Part shown: one piece after another, positions 13,809 through 20,731 of the stretch
How positions within the stretch are numbered: position 1 is the stretch's first letter
Layout: the number at the start of each line of letters is the position of its first letter
The notes under the pieces: generated by a model
Databases searched by the model: none
What the model saw: only the letters and a program-made list of their open reading frames with translations
What the model was told of the DNA's origin: nothing
Translations under genes and position numbers: made by a program
Source: an uncultured Collinsella sp.
GTDB taxonomy: Bacteria > Actinomycetota > Coriobacteriia > Coriobacteriales > Coriobacteriaceae
Assembly: GCA_902475825.1 (NCBI GenBank)
Contig: CABSBA010000006.1
Coordinates: 1-20,731 of the forward strand
Reading direction: 5' to 3'
Length of the DNA stretch: 20,731 nucleotides

Positions 13809-16688
13809 TTACTGCGCGTCGAGCTGCGCCTGACGCTCACGGTCACGCCTGAGCAGCGGCGCCAAGAACTTGCCCGTGTAGCTCTGCGAACATGCCGCGA
13901 CTTGCTCCGGCGTGCCCGAGACCACGACGGTTCCGCCGCCATTGCCGCCCTCGGGGCCCATATCGATCAGGCGGTCGGCAACCTTGATGACATCAAGGTT
14001 GTGCTCGATCACCAGAACCGTGTTGCCCGCATCGACCAGGCGCTGCAAAACGTCGAGCAGCTGACGAACATCCTCAAAATGGAGGCCGGTTGTGGGCTCG
14101 TCCAAAATGTAGAACGTCTTGCCTGTCTGGCGACGATGAAGCTCCTTGGCGAGCTTCACGCGCTGCGCCTCGCCGCCCGAAAGCGTCGTAGCGGGCTGGC
14201 CCAAGCTCACGTAGCCCAGACCCACGTCATATAGGGTCTGCAGTTTGCGCTTAATCTGCGGGATATTCCCAAAGAAAGCCAGTGCTTCGGTGACACTCAT
14301 GTCGAGCACGTCCGAGATTGTCTTGCCGCGGTAGGTAACCTCGAGCGTCTCGCGGTTGTAGCGTTTGCCGTGGCATACCTCACAAGGTACATAGACATCT
14401 GGCAGGAAGTTCATCTCGATCTTGATCTGGCCATCGCCCTTGCACGCCTCGCAGCGACCGCCGCTTACGTTAAAGGAGAAACGTCCCGGCGAGTAGCCGC
14501 GCGCCTTCGACTCCGGCGTGCTTGCAAATAGCGCACGCAGATCATCCCACAGGCCAATATAGGTCGCAGGGTTCGAACGCGGCGTGCGACCGATCGGTGA
14601 CTGGTCGATATCGATTACCTTATCGATGCACTCAATGCCCTCAATCTTCTTGTACGGCCCCACGGGACGCGTCGAACGATGGATGGCATTCGTAAGCGCG
14701 GGCGCAATCGTATCAGTGACCAGGGAGCTCTTGCCCGATCCCGAAACACCGGTAACGACCGTGAGCGTACCGAACTCAATCTTGGCGGTAACGTTTTTGA
14801 GGTTGTTAGCGCGGGCGCCCGTAATCTTAAGACAGCCGCGGCCGGGCTTGCGGCGCTCATCGGGCACGCGGATCATCCGCTTGCCGGTCAAATAGGCACC
14901 CGTCATGGAATCGGGGCATGCCATGATATCGGCAGGCGTTCCTGCAGCGACCACGTGTCCGCCGTTAACGCCCGCACCGGGACCCATATCGATCACGTAG
15001 TCGGCAGCGCGAATTGTATCTTCGTCGTGCTCGACAACGATAACGGTATTACCGATATCGCGTAAGCGCTCGAGCGTCTTGATCAGGCGCTCGTTATCGC
15101 GTTGGTGAAGACCGATCGACGGCTCGTCCAGAATGTACAGAACGCCCATGAGGCCGGCACCGATCTGCGTTGCCAGGCGAATGCGCTGGGCCTCACCGCC
15201 GGAAAGCGTCGCCGAGGCGCGATCGAGCGTCAGATAGTCGAGTCCGACATCGACCAGAAAACGCAGGCGCTCCAGGATTTCCTTGACGATGCGCCCGCCG
15301 ATAAACTGCTGACGCTCGGTAAGCTCCAGGCCCTCAAAAAACTCGAGCGACTCGCGACACGACAGGCAGCAGACATCGTAAATGGACTTGCCGCCCACGG
15401 TGACGGCAAGCATCTCGGGACGCAGGCGAGCACCGTGACAGCTCGAGCATGGCTCTTCGCGAATGTATTTCTCCAAGCGAGCCCTGGTGTTCTCGTTCGT
15501 CGTCTCGTTGTAGCGCTCGTACAGGATGTTGCGCACACCCGAGAACTTAGTGTCCCACTGGCTGCGACGCCCATCGAGCTTTTGATAGTCGACCGAAATC
15601 TTCGTGTCGCCCATGCCATCCAAAAACGCACGACGCACCCGCGGGGGCAGGTCCTCCCATGGCGTATCGGCACTCACCTTAAAGTGTTTGCAGACCGCAG
15701 CAAAAATCTGCGGATAATAGTTGGAATTGCCGAACAGGCTGCCAAATACTCCGTCGGCAATCGACTTTGAGGGGTCTTCAATCAGCGCCTCGGCATCGAC
15801 TGTCTTTTTAAAGCCCAGGCCATCGCACTCGGGACATGCACCATAGGGCGCATTGAACGAGAAATCGCGCGGCTGCAGGTCGTCGATGGAATGCCCGTGC
15901 TCCGGGCACGCCAGTGCCAGCGAATACTCCAGCAGGTCGCCCTCGGTTCCCTCGGGAGCGTCGCGGTCGGGCAGCATGTACACGTTCACGTTACCGTGCG
16001 CCAGTGCCGTCGCCTGCTCAACGGACTCGGCAATGCGACCCAGGGAGTTCTCTCGAATCACGATACGGTCGACCACGACCTCAATATCGTGTTTGAACTT
16101 CTTGTCCAGGTCGATGGGGTCGTCAAGCGAGCGCACCTCGCCGTCGACGCGCACACGGCTAAAGCCCTCCGCACGCAGGTCCTCAAACAGCTTGGCATAT
16201 TCGCCCTTGCGTCCACGAACCACCGGCGCCAACACAAACGCGCGACGGCCCTCCCCCGCTGCCAGCACCTTATCGGCGACCTGATCGGTCGTCTGACGCT
16301 CAATGACACGACCGCACTCAGGACAGTGCGGCGTTCCCACGCGAGCAAACAGCAGACGCAGATAGTCGTAAATCTCGGTTACGGTGCCCACCGTCGAGCG
16401 TGGGTTTTTGGACGTCGTTTTCTGATCGATCGACACAGCCGGCGACAGGCCGTCAATCGAGTCCAGATCGGGCTTGTCCATCTGGCCCAAAAACTGACGC
16501 GCATAGCTCGAAAGGCTCTCGACGTAACGGCGCTGGCCCTCGGCATAGATGGTATCGAACGCCAGCGAGCTCTTGCCCGATCCGGAAAGACCGGTTATGA
16601 CCACGAGCTGGTCACGCGGAATGGAAACATCGATATCGCGCAGGTTATGCTCGCGCGCGCCGCGGATAACGATAGAAGAATCAGACAT
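13809..16688 (-). CDS. uvrA: Excinuclease ABC subunit UvrA
   Basis: A 959-residue DNA damage sensor with two ABC ATPase modules, the full family length. Module one has Walker [10 protein letters not shown] (33-41), a CPECG cysteine pair, further CPEC and CSSC pairs, and signature [12 protein letters not shown] (about 496). Module two has Walker [10 protein letters not shown] (about 645), a zinc finger spanning CEACKGDG and CEVCHGKR, and signature [12 protein letters not shown] (about 836). The start ATG has AAGGAG five bases before it. Together with UvrB (not in the window) and UvrC it performs nucleotide-excision repair. The gene is divergent from mrp and has a LexA-like site upstream. Confidence 0.97.
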   Translation of the reverse strand: MSDSSIVIRGAREHNLRDIDVSIPRDQLVVITGLSGSGKSSLAFDTIYAEGQRRYVESLSSYARQFLGQMDKPDLDSIDGLSPAVSIDQKTTSKNPRSTVGTVTEIYDYLRLLFARVGTPHCPECGRVIERQTTDQVADKVLAAGEGRRAFVLAPVVRGRKGEYAKLFEDLRAEGFSRVRVDGEVRSLDDPIDLDKKFKHDIEVVVDRIVIRENSLGRIAESVEQATALAHGNVNVYMLPDRDAPEGTEGDLLEYSLALACPEHGHSIDDLQPRDFSFNAPYGACPECDGLGFKKTVDAEALIEDPSKSIADGVFGSLFGNSNYYPQIFAAVCKHFKVSADTPWEDLPPRVRRAFLDGMGDTKISVDYQKLDGRRSQWDTKFSGVRNILYERYNETTNENTRARLEKYIREEPCSSCHGARLRPEMLAVTVGGKSIYDVCCLSCRESLEFFEGLELTERQQFIGGRIVKEILERLRFLVDVGLDYLTLDRASATLSGGEAQRIRLATQIGAGLMGVLYILDEPSIGLHQRDNERLIKTLERLRDIGNTVIVVEHDEDTIRAADYVIDMGPGAGVNGGHVVAAGTPADIMACPDSMTGAYLTGKRMIRVPDERRKPGRGCLKITGARANNLKNVTAKIEFGTLTVVTGVSGSGKSSLVTDTIAPALTNAIHRSTRPVGPYKKIEGIECIDKVIDIDQSPIGRTPRSNPATYIGLWDDLRALFASTPESKARGYSPGRFSFNVSGGRCEACKGDGQIKIEMNFLPDVYVPCEVCHGKRYNRETLEVTYRGKTISDVLDMSVTEALAFFGNIPQIKRKLQTLYDVGLGYVSLGQPATTLSGGEAQRVKLAKELHRRQTGKTFYILDEPTTGLHFEDVRQLLDVLQRLVDAGNTVLVIEHNLDVIKVADRLIDMGPEGGNGGGTVVVSGTPEQVAACSQSYTGKFLAPLLRRDRERQAQLDAQ

Positions 16689-16749
16689 GGAAGCTCCTTG
16701 CCTCCTACAACTTCAAATCACACTGACGATGAGTTTAGCGCACTCAACG

Positions 16750-16763
16750 CGCACAGATGTTCG
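16750..16763 (-). promoter_or_regulatory. uvrA: LexA (SOS) box candidate upstream of uvrA
   Basis: On the minus strand the sequence is CGAACATCTGTGCG. The Gram-positive/actinobacterial LexA site is CGAAC-N4-GTTCG, so only one base of the ten defined positions differs. It lies 62 bases upstream of the uvrA start. UvrA is a standard SOS gene in many bacteria, which supports the call, but the match is imperfect. Confidence 0.45.
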
Positions 16764-16887
16764 TAATACAAGATTCGCAGACCTTTTGCTTTATCCGACA
16801 CGCGCACGTCGCATACCCGACCCATGCTTTCGAATGCCATCGATCGCCCGCCGCGCATCACAAATGGCTCCCACTGGCAAACGAGGG

Positions 16888-16893
16888 TACAAT
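16888..16893 (+). promoter_or_regulatory. Candidate -10 box for the mrp-flavoprotein operon
   Basis: TACAAT is a 5-of-6 match to the -10 consensus, 55 bases before the mrp start. The region 17 bases upstream (TGGCTC) is a poor -35. A short GC hairpin (GGGGC at 16913-16917, GCCCC at 16922-16926) would lie in the leader just before the ribosome site. Confidence 0.35.
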
Positions 16894-16948
16894 GACGCTC
16901 GTGTCACACCGCGGGGCTCCGGCCCCAACATATACAAAGGAGTCAAAC

Positions 16949-17779
16949 ATGGGTTGCGAGCACGCACAGGCAGCCGGCGGGCAAACGTCGCCGTCGCAAT
17001 TTGAGGAGAATACCCTGTCCGAGGTCAAGCGCGTTATCGCCGTGCTTTCCGGTAAGGGCGGCGTCGGCAAGTCATTCGTCACCGGCGCCATCGCCACGGA
17101 GCTTTCCCGCCACGGCCACAAGGTCGGCATCCTCGATGCCGACATCACCGGCCCCTCTATCCCTAAGATGTTCGGTATGAGCGGGCGTCATGTCCATGCT
17201 CTCGGCAATCTTATGCTGCCCGAGATCTCGGAGCACGGGGTCAAGGTCATGAGCTCCAACCTGCTGCTCCAAAACGAAACCGATCCCGTCCTTTGGCGTG
17301 GCCCGGTTATCGCGGGCGCCATCAGGCAATTCTGGAGCGAGACCTCGTGGGGTCCCATCGACTACCTGCTGGTCGATATGCCTCCGGGAACGGGCGACGT
17401 CGCGCTCACCGTTTTCCAATCGCTGCCCGTCGATGGCATCGTCATCGTCACGAGCCCGCAAGACTTGGTCTCGATGATCGTCGCCAAGGCAGTCAACATG
17501 GCCGAGAAGATGAACGTCCCCATTCTGGGCGTTGTCGAGAACATGAGCTATATCGAGTGCCCCGACTGCGGCAAGAAGATCGAGGTCTTTGGTAAGAGCA
17601 AGCTCCCCGAAGTCGCCGAGCGCTACAACCTCGACATCTTGGGCCAGCTTCCCATCAATCCGTCACTCGCCGAGGCCTGCGATAAGGGCGAGGTCGAGAC
17701 CGCGCTGCCCGATGGCATGCTGCCCAAGGCCGTCTCTGCCGTCGAGGCCATCGCCCCGCACGAGACCGATGAGGCCTAA
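16949..17779 (+). CDS. Mrp/ApbC-type Fe-S cluster carrier P-loop ATPase
   Basis: A 276-residue cytoplasmic ATPase that carries and delivers iron-sulfur clusters. The start is ATG 16949, preceded by AAAGGAG with a 6-base spacer; an in-frame extension upstream lacks a ribosome site. It shows the deviant Walker A SGKGGVGKS (34-42), DADITGPSIPKMFG (63-76), LLVDMPPGTGD (140-150) and the Fe-S-binding pair C204-P-D-C207 that defines the Mrp subgroup over MinD and ParA. The N-terminus (MGCEHAQ) has one extra cysteine and histidine. It is followed without a gap by a flavoprotein gene, suggesting co-expression. Confidence 0.92.
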   Translation: MGCEHAQAAGGQTSPSQFEENTLSEVKRVIAVLSGKGGVGKSFVTGAIATELSRHGHKVGILDADITGPSIPKMFGMSGRHVHALGNLMLPEISEHGVKVMSSNLLLQNETDPVLWRGPVIAGAIRQFWSETSWGPIDYLLVDMPPGTGDVALTVFQSLPVDGIVIVTSPQDLVSMIVAKAVNMAEKMNVPILGVVENMSYIECPDCGKKIEVFGKSKLPEVAERYNLDILGQLPINPSLAEACDKGEVETALPDGMLPKAVSAVEAIAPHETDEA

Positions 17780-19051
17780 GTGAACACGAGCGCCTTCTAT
17801 GACGTCCTGGTAATCGGCGGCGGGGCCGCAGGTCTCGCCGCCGCCATCACGGCCGCACGCGCTGGCAAAAGCGTCTGCATCGTTGAGCGCGATGTCGCCT
17901 GCGGCCTTAAACTCCTTGCGACCGGCAACGGCCGCTGCAACCTTTCCAACGAATCAATTGATTTCCAGCGGTACAACCACCCCGCATTCGTCGAATCCGT
18001 CATGGGTCCCCAGCCCGAGCAAGAGCTCGGCAGTTTCTTCTCCTCGCTGGGCATCATGACGACCTCCGAGGAAGGTCGACTGTACCCACGCTCCCTTCGC
18101 GCCGAATCGGTGCGCGACGCGCTTCTCAACGTTTGCGATCGTCTGGCCATCACCTTAATCTGCGGAGCCAATGTTGCCACGGCGCACAAAGCTCCCGAGG
18201 GCTGGGCGCTCCAAATAGACCGTCCCGCACGGGCGCTCGAGGCAAAAAAACACGACGATCGAAAATCTGAGCTCCGTTCGCTTCGGAGGGCGCTCGCCGA
18301 TACCCCGCGCAAAAACGTGACCTTGCAGGCACATGCCGCAATTATCGCCACGGGCGGCAACCCCGCCGGCATCGCCGAGACGTTTAGCCTCCCCCTAACG
18401 CCGCTGCGCCCCGTCCTCTGTCCCGTGTCGGCATCGGTCGTCGGCGACCGGATGGCCCTCAAGGCGTTGGATGGCCTACGCGTCCGCGCCCGCCTGACGC
18501 TCACCCGCAATCATGAGGAGCTCTGGTGCGAAGACGGCGAGGTGCTGTTCCGGACCTTCGGCATCTCAGGTGTCGCCGCATTCAACCTCTCCCGACGCAT
18601 CCAGCACGGCGACACGATTCTGCTCGACATTTTCCCCGACCTCTCCAAAGACGAGCTGCTCGATATGCTCAACCGACGCGTTGAACTGCTCGGCCGCTTT
18701 TCGCCTCACGGCCCCCGCTGGTTCGATGGTATGCTCGCCCCTCAACTCTCCCGCGTCGTCTGTACGGCGTTCGAGCAGTGCCATCCAGACTCCAACGATG
18801 TCATCCATCTGGTCTCCATCCTCAAGCACTTTAAACTGCTCGTTGAAGGAACGGCCGAGGAGCGCTCGGCACAGGTCATACGTGGCGGCATACCCATCGA
18901 GACCATCTCGATACCCAGCCTCCGCGTGAACGACGCAGTCGATACACCGCTTTGCGTCTGCGGCGAAGCGCTCGATATCGACGCCGACTGCGGTGGCTTC
19001 AACCTTGCATGGGCGTGGCTTTCGGGCATTCGCGCTGCAAGTAACCTATAG
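17780..19051 (+). CDS. HI0933/BaiN-family FAD-dependent oxidoreductase
   Basis: A 423-residue flavoprotein. The start is the GTG at 17780, immediately after the mrp stop, with GAGG five bases upstream, so translation is coupled. The N-terminal dinucleotide fold has GGGAAGLAAAI (14-24) followed by a VER acidic end. The family signature GLKLLATGNGRCNLSN lies at 42-57, FGISGVAAFNLSRR in the middle, and CGEALDIDADCGGFNLAWAW near the C-terminus completes the FAD site. A charged insert (about 152-173) is not typical. Some homologues act in bile-acid metabolism (BaiN), but most members, including HI0933, have unknown substrates, so no function is assigned. Confidence 0.9.
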   Translation: MNTSAFYDVLVIGGGAAGLAAAITAARAGKSVCIVERDVACGLKLLATGNGRCNLSNESIDFQRYNHPAFVESVMGPQPEQELGSFFSSLGIMTTSEEGRLYPRSLRAESVRDALLNVCDRLAITLICGANVATAHKAPEGWALQIDRPARALEAKKHDDRKSELRSLRRALADTPRKNVTLQAHAAIIATGGNPAGIAETFSLPLTPLRPVLCPVSASVVGDRMALKALDGLRVRARLTLTRNHEELWCEDGEVLFRTFGISGVAAFNLSRRIQHGDTILLDIFPDLSKDELLDMLNRRVELLGRFSPHGPRWFDGMLAPQLSRVVCTAFEQCHPDSNDVIHLVSILKHFKLLVEGTAEERSAQVIRGGIPIETISIPSLRVNDAVDTPLCVCGEALDIDADCGGFNLAWAWLSGIRAASNL

Positions 19052-19061
19052 CCGCGCAGTC

Positions 19062-19067
19062 TATAAT
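19062..19067 (+). promoter_or_regulatory. Consensus -10 box upstream of the second flavoprotein gene
   Basis: A perfect TATAAT lies just after the preceding stop codon. No convincing -35 is seen at 17 bases. Transcription from here would begin near 19074 and include the hairpin at 19081-19104 in the leader. Confidence 0.4.
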
Positions 19068-19080
19068 CAAAACGCATTCG

Positions 19081-19110
19081 GGCCGTCTGGGACACCGGAC
19101 GGCCTCTTTC
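19081..19110 (+). terminator. Intrinsic terminator or leader attenuator before the second flavoprotein gene
   Basis: A 10-bp stem (19081-19090 with 19095-19104, one T-G pair) with loop GACA is followed by the T-rich TCTTTCTT. This is the best-formed terminator on the plus strand. It can end the mrp-flavoprotein transcript. Because a -10 box precedes it and a ribosome site (AAGGAG) follows at once, it may also act within the leader of the next gene. Confidence 0.7.
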
Positions 19111-19130
19111 TTGCATCTAAGGAGACCTCG

Positions 19131-20731
19131 ATGATCGAAATCACCCAAGTCAATGCGTCGCTCGATGAAGCCGGCGATGAAAAAGCTTGCCTCATCGTTG
19201 GCAAGCGAGTCGCCAAACGCGTCCTACGTTGCAAAGACTCCGAGATCAAGTCCATCGAGCTCCACCGCAAGTCCATCGATGCCCGCAAAAAACGAGACGT
19301 TCATTTTATCCTGAGCTTTCGTGTTGAGCTGACGAGCCCAGACATCGAGCAGACAGTGCTCGACAGCGTTGCTGCGCGCGACCGCTCACGCGTGCGCACG
19401 ATAGAAGACAATGAGCCTTCATTCCCCTCCCCCGTTTCCGACGCGCCCAAAGAGCGCCCCGTCGTCGTCGGCGCCGGTTGCGCCGGCCTCTTCGCCGCCC
19501 TCACCCTTGCCGAAGCGGGCCTTAAACCCCTGCTCATCGAGCGCGGCGACCCCGCACTTCGTCGCTCGGAAGCGATTGACCTCTTTCTTAAGGAGCGTAT
19601 CCTCGACCCCGAAAGCAATATCCAATTTGGCTTGGGCGGCGCAGGGACCTTCTCGGACGGCAAGCTCAACACGGGAACCAAGAATCCCGCCCATCGACTG
19701 ATTCTTGAGACCTTCGTCGAAGCGGGCTCACCTCGCGACATCCTGTGGGACGCCAAGCCGCACATTGGCTCCGACATCCTCCCCACCGTCGTCACCAACA
19801 TTTCTCAGCGCATCGAGCAGCTCGGTGGAACCGTCCGTTATCGAACAAAGCTCGTCAATATTCGAACCGATGGATCTGGCGCCATCACCGGCGTTGATGT
19901 CAAACCGCCGCAAGAAACCACAAGCGAAACAATCGCCACAAAGCACCTCATTCTCGCCTGCGGCCATTCCGCCCGCGACGTATTCGAGCTTCTCAATGAA
20001 CATAACGTTGCCCTCGCGCAAAAGACCTTTGCCATGGGTGTGCGCATCGAGCATCCACAGCGCGACATCGACCGCGCCCAATATGGCCCTTCGGCGGGGC
20101 ACCCGGCACTCGGAGCAGCCCCCTACAAGCTTGTCGCCCATCTCCCCAACGGCCGCAGTGTGTTCTCGTTTTGTATGTGCCCCGGCGGACAGGTTGTCGC
20201 GGCTTCTTCCGAGCAGGGCCATCTGTGCGTCAACGGTGCCAGCCTCAATGCCCGCGACGGGCGCAACGCAAATGCCGCCCTACTCGTTAACGTCACACCT
20301 GACGACCTTCCCGACGATGACCCGCTCGCAGGCATTGAACTCCAGCGCACCTGCGAGCGAGCCGCCTATCGTCTGGGTGGCTCCAACTGGAACGCGCCGG
20401 CACAGCTCGTCGGGGATTTCCTTGCCAGGCGCGCCAGCAAGGCTCCCGGAAAGGTAAAGCCCACCTATCCGCTCGGTGTGACCTGGACGGCAATTGACGA
20501 AGCCCTGCCGCAGCATATCGTCGAGTCGCTCCGCCTGGGACTTCCCCTACTCGGAAAAAAGCTACGAGGCTACGACCGCCCCGATGCCGTTCTTACCGGC
20601 GTGGAGACGCGTTCGAGCTCACCGGTCTCTGTCACCCGAGACCGAGCGTGCCATGCCGTGTCGACCTCGGGCCTTTACCCTTGCGGCGAGGGCGCCGGAT
20701 ATGCCGGCGGCATCATGAGCGCCGCCACCGA
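19131..20731 (+). CDS. NAD(P)/FAD-dependent oxidoreductase, uncharacterised COG2509-like flavoprotein (partial, runs off window)
   Basis: An open frame of at least 533 codons, still open at the window edge. The start is ATG 19131, with AAGGAG at 19119-19124. The first ~100 residues form a small basic domain (VGKRVAKRVLRCKDSEIKSI), which precedes the nucleotide-binding fold in this family. The FAD motif VVGAGCAGLFAALTLAEAG lies near residues 110-128 and ends in LLIERG. The conserved FGLGGAGTFSDGKLNTG follows, then LACGHSARDVFELL, MCPGGQVV and the C-terminal YPCGEGAGYAGGIMSAA. The last matches the usual C-terminal FAD-binding end, so only a short tail should be missing. The substrate of this family is not established. 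Confidence 0.88.
   Translation, partial: MIEITQVNASLDEAGDEKACLIVGKRVAKRVLRCKDSEIKSIELHRKSIDARKKRDVHFILSFRVELTSPDIEQTVLDSVAARDRSRVRTIEDNEPSFPSPVSDAPKERPVVVGAGCAGLFAALTLAEAGLKPLLIERGDPALRRSEAIDLFLKERILDPESNIQFGLGGAGTFSDGKLNTGTKNPAHRLILETFVEAGSPRDILWDAKPHIGSDILPTVVTNISQRIEQLGGTVRYRTKLVNIRTDGSGAITGVDVKPPQETTSETIATKHLILACGHSARDVFELLNEHNVALAQKTFAMGVRIEHPQRDIDRAQYGPSAGHPALGAAPYKLVAHLPNGRSVFSFCMCPGGQVVAASSEQGHLCVNGASLNARDGRNANAALLVNVTPDDLPDDDPLAGIELQRTCERAAYRLGGSNWNAPAQLVGDFLARRASKAPGKVKPTYPLGVTWTAIDEALPQHIVESLRLGLPLLGKKLRGYDRPDAVLTGVETRSSSPVSVTRDRACHAVSTSGLYPCGEGAGYAGGIMSAAT

Noticed and set aside
16757..16948. N-terminal extension of the Mrp protein by 64 residues
   Set aside because: The ribosome site AAAGGAG directly precedes the ATG at 16949. 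The upstream frame has no ribosome site, and would cover the uvrA/mrp promoter region.

Overview
The window is GC-rich (roughly 60%), densely coded and uses Shine-Dalgarno starts. The best fit is a gut actinobacterium of the Coriobacteriia (Collinsella/Olsenella-like). This is inferred from base composition, a Tat-targeted lipoprotein, a permease-ATPase fusion, and a MurJ with a long acidic cytoplasmic extension. No tRNA, rRNA, CRISPR array or insertion sequence was seen.

Left part (about 1-8755, all minus strand): a seven-gene operon read right to left. It encodes a Tat lipoprotein solute-binding protein, a DppB-type permease, a DppC-DppD permease/ATPase fusion, a DppF-type ATPase, an intact CE7-type esterase, a shorter relative of that esterase that has lost its catalytic serine, and a Schiff-base aldolase of the DapA/NanA superfamily. 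It ends in a long hairpin terminator and starts behind a palindromic operator-like site. The natural reading is import of an acylated small substrate, deacylation, then aldol cleavage. An O-acetylated sialic acid or similar sugar acid is the leading hypothesis, not a demonstrated fact.

Middle part (8921-16688, minus strand): uvrA, then (after a hairpin) ybaK, murJ and uvrC packed almost without gaps. This is nucleotide-excision repair mixed with a tRNA-editing deacylase and the lipid II flippase. A LexA-like box lies upstream of uvrA. The MurJ carries a 245-residue N-terminal extension with three ETAV[FY]L repeats that resemble FHA-binding phosphothreonine sites.

The most consequential observation is in uvrC. 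At 9094-9110 the sequence is a 17-base exact match to the Illumina TruSeq adapter. It replaces the codons for the conserved VGPxRR stretch after DDVPG and creates an in-frame stop. Reading through it restores a normal 648-residue UvrC with its C-terminal helix-hairpin-helix region. The apparent truncation is therefore an assembly artefact.

Right part (16949-20731, plus strand): an Mrp/ApbC-type Fe-S carrier ATPase followed directly by a HI0933/BaiN-type flavoprotein. After a strong hairpin comes a second, larger FAD-dependent oxidoreductase that runs off the window.
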